This document shows, piece after piece, positions 24,508 to 31,162 of a stretch of DNA of 36,887 bases (the first letter of the stretch is position 1; each line of letters opens with the position of its first letter). The notes under the pieces are model-generated. The model saw nothing but the letters and a program-made list of their open reading frames with translations. It did no database searches and was not told where the DNA came from. The stretch lies in NCBI GenBank assembly GCA_052246295.1, contig JBQQCO010000024.1; one strand, given 5' to 3'. This DNA is from Piscibacillus sp052246295. Lineage in GTDB: Bacteria; Bacillota; Bacilli; Bacillales; Alkalibacillaceae. The position numbers and the translations under genes were made by a program.

Positions 24508-25236
24508 ATGAGTGACGTTTTCTTAGGCAGTTTATTAGCAGGTTTAGCTACGGGTGTTGGCGCTATTCCTATATTATTTATAAAAAAGCTAACTCATAAA
24601 TGGCGCGACATCTTACTCGCATTTGCTGGTGGTGTTATGTTGGCGGCCGCTTTATTAAGTTTAATACCTGAAGCTTTAGATTATGGAACGTTAACTCAAT
24701 TAATATTCGGGTTAATCATAGGGGCCGTCGTGTTATCATTATTGGAACATTCTATCCCACATATACACGTAGAAAACGTAAATCAATCTATAAAAATAGA
24801 TCAAAAGGCTATGCTTGTCGTAGCAGCAATCACTCTTCACAACATCCCTGAAGGATTAGCTACAGGAGTTAGCTATGCAAGTGGTAAAGAAGGCCTTGGA
24901 GAAGTAGTGGCGATTGCTATAGGAACTCAAAATGCTCCGGAAGGTTTTTTAGTAGCATTATTTCTAATTCATCAAAGTATCAAACGAGTAACTGCCTTTA
25001 TTATAGCTACATTAACTGGGTTAGTTGAAGTCGTGACAGCTCTTTTAGGATATTATTTAACGAATATAGTAGATGGGTTAGTTTCATACGGATTAGCATT
25101 TGCAGCTGGAGCAATGTTGTTTATCATTTATAAGGAATTAATTCCTGAAAGCCACGGTGATGGTCACGAACGCCCAGCCACTCACTCTTTTATTATAGGA
25201 ATATTACTGATGATTTCGTTAATTGAAATATTTTAA
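24508..25236 (+). CDS. ZIP family divalent metal transporter
   Basis: 242 residues from the ATG at 24508, with AAAGGA about nine bases upstream. Eight hydrophobic segments. The helix 4 metal motif is HNIPEGLATG and helix 5 has GTQNAPEGF, both as in bacterial ZIP (ZupT/GufA-like) carriers; a His-rich HGDGHE stretch lies near the end. It should move zinc or a similar divalent metal into the cytoplasm. It is followed after 18 bases by patA on the same strand, possibly co-transcribed. No Zur-type operator was recognised in the short upstream space. Confidence 0.88.
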   Translation: MSDVFLGSLLAGLATGVGAIPILFIKKLTHKWRDILLAFAGGVMLAAALLSLIPEALDYGTLTQLIFGLIIGAVVLSLLEHSIPHIHVENVNQSIKIDQKAMLVVAAITLHNIPEGLATGVSYASGKEGLGEVVAIAIGTQNAPEGFLVALFLIHQSIKRVTAFIIATLTGLVEVVTALLGYYLTNIVDGLVSYGLAFAAGAMLFIIYKELIPESHGDGHERPATHSFIIGILLMISLIEIF

Positions 25237-25254
25237 GAAAGATTGGTGACATCA

Positions 25255-26409
25255 ATGGAACATTTATTAAATCAAAACGTGAAAGATATTGAGATTTCAG
25301 GAATTAGAAAATTTTTCAATCTAGTTCAAGGAAAGAAAGATATTATCTCTTTAACAATAGGTCAACCTGATTTCCAAACTCCTGACCACATTAAAAGAGC
25401 AACTAAAGAATCGCTTGATCAAAATTTGACGACGTACACACCAAATGCTGGTGTGCCAGAACTTAGAGAAGCTGTATCGAATTATGTCAAATCTAATTAC
25501 CAATTAAACTATAGTCCAGAAAATGAAATTATAATAACCGTTGGTGCTTCACAGGCGATTGATATAACTCTTAGAACGATTATTCAACCAGGTGATGAGG
25601 TTTTACTACCTGGACCCGTTTATCCTGGCTATGAGCCTCTAATTAAACTAGCTGGCGGTACTCCTGTATACGTAGACACGAGAGAGCACAATTTCAAGTT
25701 CACAGCAGATCTAATCCAACAATATATAACACCTAAAACAAAGTGTGTGATATTGCCTTATCCTTCTAACCCAACAGGTGTAACGTTAAGTAAGAATGAG
25801 TTACAGGAAATTGCTAATTTATTAAAAGATCAACCTATTTTTATATTAGCGGATGAAATTTATAGTGAGCTCACTTACGAAGAGGATCATTTCTCTATAG
25901 GTTCATTTGATGAAGTAAGAAAACAAACATTTATTGTTCAAGGTGTTTCTAAGTCACATTCTATGACTGGTTTTAGAATTGGATTTTTAATGGGTGATTC
26001 AGAAGTTATGAAACACGTATTAAAGGTTCATCAATATAACGTCTCCTGTGCTACTTCTACAAGTCAGTATGCAGCCTTAGAGGCGATGACAAACGGTTTA
26101 AATGATCCTAAGATAATGAGAGAGTCTTACTTAAAAAGAAGAAATTATGTGGTACAGAGGCTTGAAGCAATGGGAGTTGAAGTCGTAAAGCCTGACGGAG
26201 CTTTTTATGTGTTTCCAAAATTAACACCTCACAATCAGGCTTCATTTGACTTTGGATTAACATTAGTAGATCATGCTAATTTAGCCCTTGTACCTGGTGA
26301 TGCATTTTCATCGTATGGTCAAGGGTATATGAGAATATCTTATGCTTATCATGAAGATGTCTTAAAAGAAGGACTGGATCGCCTAGAACAATTTCTAAAC
26401 CATTATTAG
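25255..26409 (+). CDS. patA: Aminotransferase PatA (class I/II, acetyl-diaminopimelate type)
   Basis: 384 residues from the ATG at 25255, with GGTGA just upstream and the start MEHLLN as in B. subtilis PatA. Pyridoxal phosphate enzyme of fold type I: YTPNAGVPELR, PYPSNPTG, ADEIYSEL and SKSHSMTGFRIGF (Schiff-base Lys in the SKSHS segment) with the late Arg in YMRISYA. It is the likely N-acetyl-LL-diaminopimelate aminotransferase standing between DapH and DapL, both encoded here about 5 kb away. It may also act on aromatic or aspartate substrates. Its last four bases overlap the 3' end of the convergent Spo0E-like gene. Confidence 0.92.
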   Translation: MEHLLNQNVKDIEISGIRKFFNLVQGKKDIISLTIGQPDFQTPDHIKRATKESLDQNLTTYTPNAGVPELREAVSNYVKSNYQLNYSPENEIIITVGASQAIDITLRTIIQPGDEVLLPGPVYPGYEPLIKLAGGTPVYVDTREHNFKFTADLIQQYITPKTKCVILPYPSNPTGVTLSKNELQEIANLLKDQPIFILADEIYSELTYEEDHFSIGSFDEVRKQTFIVQGVSKSHSMTGFRIGFLMGDSEVMKHVLKVHQYNVSCATSTSQYAALEAMTNGLNDPKIMRESYLKRRNYVVQRLEAMGVEVVKPDGAFYVFPKLTPHNQASFDFGLTLVDHANLALVPGDAFSSYGQGYMRISYAYHEDVLKEGLDRLEQFLNHY

Positions 26410-26606
26410 TAAAGGTGTTTGTTATGAGGACACTTTTTCACTTTTTTCTTAACAAATTGATATTTATTTAATACACCATCTAATTCTTGTGAAATCTTTA
26501 TACACTCTTCACTTGTGTAGCCATAGATTGTAGCAATATCGACCATTTTAGATCTAAGTTGTTCAATTTCCTTTTGAAGATTAGTTAATTGTTTTAAAGA
26601 AGACAC
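26406..26606 (-). CDS. Spo0E-like sporulation regulatory protein
   Basis: 66 residues, GTG start at 26606 with GGGAGG ten bases upstream. The Spo0E family helix pair is visible: IEQLRSKMVDIATIYGYTSEEC then the signature ISQELDGVLNKYQ (SQELD). Small Spo0E-type phosphatases remove phosphate from Spo0A~P and so delay sporulation. The C-terminal end KKKVKKCPHNKHLY is basic and has no known role. It ends by overlapping patA tail-to-tail, so the two transcripts are antisense to each other at their ends. Confidence 0.85.
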   Translation of the reverse strand: MSSLKQLTNLQKEIEQLRSKMVDIATIYGYTSEECIKISQELDGVLNKYQFVKKKVKKCPHNKHLY

Positions 26607-26828
26607 GGATTCGGTTCCTCCCTAACATCTTAAGTAGATAATTATCATAACACGGATTAGATAAATGTGCGACAATTTACCTACGAACTTTTTAAATAGT
26701 AAGATTATTTAACTACTTTAATCAAACTTTAAAAATATGTAAAACATTTATAATGATTTCAATACTACATTCGTAAAATATTGTGGTAGGATAATAATAT
26801 ACAGATTTGTTTGAGAGGGAGATTTTCC

Positions 26829-27338
26829 TTGAAAAAAGAAATATGGGAATGGACTAAAGCAATCATTATCGCAGTTGTATTAGCATTCTTTTTAAGGTCC
26901 TATGTGTTTGCTACTTCTATTGTAGAAGGAACAAGTATGGATCCAACATTACATAATGGCGAGCGAGTAATTTTTAATAAAGCCATTTATTTGCTTGATG
27001 AACCTTCACGTGGGGACATTGTTATTATTCAGCATCCTAATAAAAACTATGTCAAAAGAGTTATTGGACTTCCGAATGAAACCGTAGAAGTTAGAAATGG
27101 AACACTTTATATAGATGGCGAAAAAGTCGACCAAAGCTTTTTACCTCCTGAACAGCAAAGTGCAACTTCTGACTTTGAGCCAGTTGAAGTTCCGAACCAA
27201 CACTATTTTGTTATGGGTGATAATCGCGATATCAGTAAGGATAGCCGAAATGGATTAGGATTTATTCATGAGGATGATATTATTGGTAGGTCAGAAATTG
27301 TTATATTTCCTTTTGACCAAATAACCATCACAAGATAA
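26829..27338 (+). CDS. sipS: Signal peptidase I, SipS type
   Basis: 169 residues from a TTG at 26829, chosen because GAGGGAG lies about eight bases upstream; the longer frame from 26811 lacks a site. One N-terminal membrane helix (about 10-28), then the catalytic Ser in EGTSMDPTL (Ser36) and Lys in NYVKRVIGLP (Lys76), 40 residues apart as in B. subtilis SipS (43/83), plus the MGDNRDISKDSR box. It cleaves Sec signal peptides outside the membrane. The short single-helix form is the prokaryotic type seen in Bacilli. Single gene with a strong terminator. The symbol is by type; Bacilli often carry several paralogues. Confidence 0.93.
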   Translation: MKKEIWEWTKAIIIAVVLAFFLRSYVFATSIVEGTSMDPTLHNGERVIFNKAIYLLDEPSRGDIVIIQHPNKNYVKRVIGLPNETVEVRNGTLYIDGEKVDQSFLPPEQQSATSDFEPVEVPNQHYFVMGDNRDISKDSRNGLGFIHEDDIIGRSEIVIFPFDQITITR

Positions 27339-27350
27339 GTTTAAGAATTG

Positions 27351-27395
27351 CCGAAACACTAACGGACAGAACTAAAGTTAGTGTTTCGGTTTTTT
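27351..27395 (+). terminator. Terminator of the signal peptidase gene
   Basis: CCGAAACACTAAC pairs perfectly with GTTAGTGTTTCGG around a 13-nt loop, followed by a T-run. The hairpin also lies just past the yvrJ-like stop on the other strand, but without a T-run there. Confidence 0.92.
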
Positions 27396-27398
27396 ATA

Positions 27399-27533
27399 TT
27401 AATTTAGATGATCCGGTAAACGAAGAATGGAGTCATTTAGTTCTTCAAGTCTATTTTCAATCCGGTGTAACAAATAAAATGTTACGAGGATAGGAAAGCC
27501 AACTTCAGGAATCCAATTAACCCAGGTTTCCAT
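27399..27533 (-). CDS. yvrJ: YvrJ-family small membrane protein
   Basis: 44 residues, ATG at 27533 with GAGAGGGA about seven bases upstream. The sequence begins METWVNWIPEVGFPILVTFY and continues LLHRIENRLEELNDSI, matching the YvrJ family pattern of a short helix with GFPI followed by a YLLHRIE basic-acidic tail. Function unknown. It follows the DUF2922 and DUF1659 genes on the same strand, the usual family trio, but a terminator hairpin (27582-27613) separates it from them. Confidence 0.85.
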   Translation of the reverse strand: METWVNWIPEVGFPILVTFYLLHRIENRLEELNDSILRLPDHLN

Positions 27534-27581
27534 TACCAATCCCTCTCTTCCCTATTTTAATTTTATATATTTTGATAAAAG

Positions 27582-27613
27582 AAAAAGGCCTTTAAATTGT
27601 ATAAGGCCTTTTT
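27582..27613 (-). terminator. Terminator after the DUF2922 gene
   Basis: AAAAGGCCTT pairs with AAGGCCTTTT on the minus strand and ends in a T-run, between the DUF2922 stop and the yvrJ-like start. Confidence 0.85.
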
Positions 27614-27623
27614 CGAATCCCTA

Positions 27624-27845
27624 TTATTCACCTAACGGAATCTCTGTTACTGCACGATCCACAATTTGAGCACGATCTATCTCAACTAATGGACCACCAT
27701 TAGACATAAATACGTCATTTGCAATAATGGTTTCCATTGCACTTTTCACAGCGACTGGATCAGCCGGATCAACTGGGTTTTCTAATGAAATCGTCGCAAG
27801 TGAACCTTGTTCTGTCTTAAATTTTAATTCTAATCGTTTAGCCAT
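27624..27845 (-). CDS. DUF2922 family protein
   Basis: 73 residues: MAKRLELKFKTEQG..., central ENPVDPADPVAVKSAMETII and a C-terminal VDRAVTEIPL. The pattern of short beta strands, a V.PADPV helix and a further strand is the DUF2922 family of Bacilli. AAAGGGTGA lies upstream of the ATG. Its function is unknown. It forms the middle of the DUF1659 - DUF2922 - YvrJ trio; the first two genes are 32 bases apart and of equal length, and the similarity in layout suggests they work together. Confidence 0.8.
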   Translation of the reverse strand: MAKRLELKFKTEQGSLATISLENPVDPADPVAVKSAMETIIANDVFMSNGGPLVEIDRAQIVDRAVTEIPLGE

Positions 27846-27877
27846 AGCTCATTCACCCTTTCTAAAATGAAATTATA

Positions 27878-28099
27878 TTAAACTTCCGCAACTTCAAATG
27901 AGTCATTACGTACGATATTTAGTAATGTGTGTGTCTGAAGAGTTCCTAATGCCTGCCCTACCTCATATAATTGATCTGGTGTTGCCTCTAAGTTTATTTG
28001 GTTGTAGGACTTCTTCTTGATGATTGCTTTTCCATCATCGTTAACCCCTGCGTTAAATACCAATTGTAACTGAGTACGTGTTCTTACTTGACTTGCCAT
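27878..28099 (-). CDS. DUF1659 family protein
   Basis: 73 residues from the ATG at 28099, placed nine bases after GGGGG; an ATG at 28108 abuts that site and a much longer frame would run through a terminator. The sequence MASQVRTRTQLQLVFNAGV, KKKSYNQINLEAT and the helix QLYEVGQALGTLQ match the DUF1659 family. Function unknown. The adjacent DUF2922 protein has the same length, and the two may pair or derive from one another. First gene of the trio. Confidence 0.8.
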   Translation of the reverse strand: MASQVRTRTQLQLVFNAGVNDDGKAIIKKKSYNQINLEATPDQLYEVGQALGTLQTHTLLNIVRNDSFEVAEV

Positions 28100-28137
28100 G
28101 TTATTCATCCCCCTTTCACCAATATAATCGAAAATAT

Positions 28138-28178
28138 AAAAAAAAGGTGTGGAATGTTTGAAACATTCCACACCCTTT
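28138..28178 (-). terminator. Terminator of the small membrane peptide gene
   Basis: GGTGTGGAATGTTT and its exact reverse complement around a single base (28146-28174), followed on the minus strand by a run of T. It lies downstream of the 27-residue frame at 28208-28291 and upstream of the DUF1659 gene. Confidence 0.9.
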
Positions 28179-28207
28179 ATCCGTCAAATTACTTGGAAGT
28201 AATTATA

Positions 28208-28291
28208 TTAATGTTTAACGTTATCAAATACACAATAACCAATGAAAGTAGCTAATAACGCTAAGCTTATAATTCCCATAATTGTTTCCAT
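28208..28291 (-). CDS. 27-residue single-helix membrane peptide
   Basis: ATG at 28291, with AGAGGAGG ending about 11 bases upstream. It encodes METIMGIISLALLATFIGYC then VFDNVKH: one hydrophobic helix with a short polar tail. The nearly perfect terminator at 28138-28178 follows the stop, which strongly supports a real transcript ending here, because no other minus-strand gene lies upstream of that terminator. I recognise no family. It may be a stand-alone small membrane protein or a toxin-like peptide; no antisense RNA is visible. Confidence 0.6.
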   Translation of the reverse strand: METIMGIISLALLATFIGYCVFDNVKH

Positions 28292-28439
28292 TTTGCTCAG
28301 AGCCTCCTCTGTTTATATATGTATTAGTTATTATTATTTTAACAAATAAATTATATCATATTTATTCGTTTTTTTATTAATCGAATTGATGTAAAATAAT
28401 GTAGAACCCTTTAAAACTACACAACAGATAAGGTGATTA

Positions 28440-29612
28440 ATGATGCGTTACTGTCCAAAATGTGGTGCTAAAATACATGACGATGAATTATATTGTGTTG
28501 CATGTGGAGCCCGTTTACCCGATGACATAAATACTCGATTTGAGGAAGAACAACGAGAAAATCAAGGGTTTAATAAATGGTGGTTAGCACCTATTTCTGC
28601 AATCATATTCTCGTTAGTGCTAGCCATAGCACTACACTTTTACTTAGAATACCAACAATCTCAAGCTAAAGATTATTATAAAGACGGAGTAGAGTTGGCT
28701 TTGGATGGTCAATTTAATAATGCTAAAGATCTCTTTGAACAATCACTAGATTACAAGAGTAACTATAAAGCAGCTATTCAAAGCCGAGAATTCATGGATG
28801 TTGCCATTAATATACAGAACTCTTTAAACGAAATTGATAAATTAATTGAAGCTGAATCTTATCAACAAGCTATGAATCTAACAAATGACATTGAGGGTAA
28901 ATTAAAGCACTATGAAGGTGAAGTCGTCAACCATTTATTAACTAGTATAGTTGATAAGCGTAATGAAATTAAAATTGAACAAGTTCGTAGTGAATTAGAT
29001 GAAGAGAATGGTATAGATGAATTAAAAATCTTATTATGGCAAATTGAGTCCATAGATTCAGAAGAAGCAGATGAATTGGAAAATCAAATGAAAGAACGTA
29101 TTGTGAATTATTCTTTCAACCGTGCCAATGAAGAGTTAAATGATAATCATTTTACTACTGCTTTATCAATAGTTCGCGATGCATTAAGATATGTACCAGG
29201 TGAAGAAAAGCTTGAAAGTTTAAGAACGACAATCGAAAAACAACAAGTAGCATTTGAAACAGAACAAAATAAACGAATCCAGCAAGCTTTAAACCAATTT
29301 GAAATAGAACAAGAACATAATGCTAATGATGCTGTTGAGGTTAATTCAATAGAAGCAACCCTAAATGATGAAGGGCAAATTGTGGTTAAAGGTGAACTTA
29401 AGAGTGTAGCTACCGTACCAATTCACTCATTGTCAGTTAAATACACATTGCATAATGATGATGAAGAGGAAGTACTTGAGAACGAAACATTCCTTTATCC
29501 AGAAACTCTCTATCCTGATGAAACAGCACAATTTGAATATACACACTATGATATTGAAGAAGAAGTGGAGATTACGATTGAACAAATATCATGGTACCTT
29601 GAAGGACAGTAG
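28440..29612 (+). CDS. Zinc-ribbon membrane protein with TPR-like extracellular region
   Basis: 390 residues. An N-terminal zinc ribbon CPKCG ... CVACG (Cys5, 8, 19, 22), one membrane helix (about 47-68, WLAPISAIIFSLVLAIALHF), a long helical part with TPR-like repeats (about 75-290, for example YYKDGVELALDGQFNNAKDLFEQSL), and a C-terminal beta region (about 300-390, FxLYD-like, EATLNDEGQIVVKGELKSV). The ribbon should be cytoplasmic and the rest outside. Start ATG follows AAGGTG; a second ATG comes next. It is 13 bases ahead of the membrane-anchored protease gene and shares its terminator. The role is unknown; zinc ribbon-TM proteins of the TcaA/YvbJ type are distant look-alikes. Confidence 0.8.
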   Translation: MMRYCPKCGAKIHDDELYCVACGARLPDDINTRFEEEQRENQGFNKWWLAPISAIIFSLVLAIALHFYLEYQQSQAKDYYKDGVELALDGQFNNAKDLFEQSLDYKSNYKAAIQSREFMDVAINIQNSLNEIDKLIEAESYQQAMNLTNDIEGKLKHYEGEVVNHLLTSIVDKRNEIKIEQVRSELDEENGIDELKILLWQIESIDSEEADELENQMKERIVNYSFNRANEELNDNHFTTALSIVRDALRYVPGEEKLESLRTTIEKQQVAFETEQNKRIQQALNQFEIEQEHNANDAVEVNSIEATLNDEGQIVVKGELKSVATVPIHSLSVKYTLHNDDEEEVLENETFLYPETLYPDETAQFEYTHYDIEEEVEITIEQISWYLEGQ

Positions 29613-29625
29613 GAGATGATTTCAC

Positions 29626-30837
29626 ATGTTTAAGAAAAATCAAAAAGCCCTCCCCATCAGCCTTTCAGTAGTCATATTAATCCTTGGTACATTAGCCATT
29701 TTTATTTATTATAACTATTGGGAAGATGATGTATTAGCTACAGAATCAGGTATTGTAAATGTAGTTGAAAATGAAGAAGACAATGAAATGAAAGATTTAC
29801 AGACCATTATTCACGAAGCAGAAAAATATGTTGTTCAAATTGAAGCAATAGGGTCTTCTTCAGAAAGTGAAGGATCAGGCTTCCTGTTTAATGACAAAGG
29901 TGATATCGTAACCAATGCTCACGTCGTGGATGATGCCACAGATATATTTGTTAAAACATCTGATGGTACTTCCACTTATCCTGCAGCATTGATTGATATG
30001 AATGAAAAGAAAGATGTAGCCGTTTTAAGAGTTCCGCAGTTAAAAAATCAAGGTTCAGTTGAAATTGACCCCAATTTTGAGCCGAATATTGGGGATGAAA
30101 TTATCGCAGTTGGTTCGCCTCACGGTTATTCAGGTACTTTTACTGACGGCATTATCTCAGCTAAGAATAGAAGCTTCTCAGTCAATAATTCTGAATATGA
30201 AAACCTGTATCAAATTTCAGCTAGCATTTTACAAGGAAATAGTGGAGGTCCACTTATTCATAAAGAAACAGGCTTAATCATAGGGATTAATGCTGCGGCT
30301 AGCAAAGATGGAAACATCGGTTTTACTATCCCAATCTCACAAGTTTATGATCTCATGCAAATGTGGTCAGATGTTGCTGATGATGAAGAATTAAGTTTCG
30401 AAGTTGATCCAACTTTACATCAAACCGTTGAATCAAATTCTCTAAAAAATGATGCTGAGTATATTGTTAATTACTATTACGATACATTAAATGTCAGAGA
30501 TTATTTTGCTGCATATTCCCTTCTTGGGAGCGAAGAACAGATCAAAAGAACTTATCAAGACTTTAGAGACTTGAGCGTTAAATCTATTGAAATTAAGATT
30601 CAGGATATAGAATTAGATAATCCAAACGGTGATTCGATTAAAGTGACAGCATATGCAGACCACTCTATTCGTAAAGACGAAAAAATCTTAGAAACACATC
30701 ATTATAAATCAGTATTTAATGTTGGTTACGAGAATGACCAGCTAAAAATTCTATCACTAGATCGTGAATTACTTTCAAAAACTGAAGAAGAAATAGAAAT
30801 AGAGGCTGAAGAAGAGGAGTCTGGTAGTAACTCATAG
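29626..30837 (+). CDS. Membrane-anchored trypsin-like serine protease without PDZ domain
   Basis: 403 residues. One N-terminal membrane helix (about 9-29) and an S1 protease domain with an intact triad: His99 in NAHVVD, Asp130 in KKDVAVL and Ser206 in GNSGGPL. Unlike HtrA/DegP proteases there is no PDZ domain; the C-terminal third (about 265-390) is a different alpha+beta domain (NTF2- or DUF4878-like pattern, YIVNYYYDTLNVRDYFAAYSLL), then an acidic tail. It should cut proteins on the outer face. The gene directly follows the zinc-ribbon/TPR gene, so the latter is its likely partner or regulator. The target is unknown. Confidence 0.85.
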   Translation: MFKKNQKALPISLSVVILILGTLAIFIYYNYWEDDVLATESGIVNVVENEEDNEMKDLQTIIHEAEKYVVQIEAIGSSSESEGSGFLFNDKGDIVTNAHVVDDATDIFVKTSDGTSTYPAALIDMNEKKDVAVLRVPQLKNQGSVEIDPNFEPNIGDEIIAVGSPHGYSGTFTDGIISAKNRSFSVNNSEYENLYQISASILQGNSGGPLIHKETGLIIGINAAASKDGNIGFTIPISQVYDLMQMWSDVADDEELSFEVDPTLHQTVESNSLKNDAEYIVNYYYDTLNVRDYFAAYSLLGSEEQIKRTYQDFRDLSVKSIEIKIQDIELDNPNGDSIKVTAYADHSIRKDEKILETHHYKSVFNVGYENDQLKILSLDRELLSKTEEEIEIEAEEEESGSNS

Positions 30838-30862
30838 AGCGGGTATTTGCCGCTCTTTTTTT
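30836..30862 (+). terminator. Terminator of the zinc-ribbon/protease operon
   Basis: AGAGCGG / CCGCTCT stem with a 7-nt loop and seven T, overlapping the protease stop codon. Confidence 0.9.
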
Positions 30863-30940
30863 ATTTATATGGGTTAATATCCTTAGCATTACAAATGCCT
30901 TTACATATACATAACTGAAAGCGCTTATGGAGGTGATTTC

Positions 30941-31099
30941 ATGTATGGAGGAAACGCAGGAAATGTAGGCAATGTAGGGAACATTGGTAATATGGGGAAC
31001 CTTGGAAAAGCAGGAGGTAGCTACTGTCACAACAACTTTGTTATTTATGTTGTCCTATTCATCCTACTAGTCATTGTAGGTGCAGCTTTTTATTGCTAA
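30941..31099 (+). CDS. YjcZ/SscA-like small sporulation membrane peptide with Gly-Asn repeats
   Basis: 52 residues, ATG at 30941 with a very strong GGAGGTGA five bases upstream. Residues 3-23 are a run of Gly-Asn-x units (GNAGNVGNVGNIGNMGNLG), followed by SYCHNN and a C-terminal membrane helix FVIYVVLFILLVIVGAAFYC. The helix is the hallmark of YjcZ-family small sporulation proteins (related to SscA, a spore coat assembly peptide), whose usual N-terminus is Gly/Tyr-rich. Expect expression in the mother cell or forespore. I could not identify a convincing sporulation sigma promoter upstream. Confidence 0.8.
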   Translation: MYGGNAGNVGNVGNIGNMGNLGKAGGSYCHNNFVIYVVLFILLVIVGAAFYC

Positions 31100-31122
31100 T
31101 TAATCGCTAAAGGTCGATTCAT

Positions 31123-31160
31123 AAAAAAGTGTGGTCGATTATAGTCGACCACACTTTTTC
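31123..31160. terminator. Bidirectional terminator between the YjcZ-like gene and the PAS-EAL gene
   Basis: GTGTGGTCGA pairs with TCGACCACAC around six bases, with A-run and T-run on the two sides, so it can stop transcripts from both converging genes. Confidence 0.9.
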
Positions 31161-31162
31161 TT

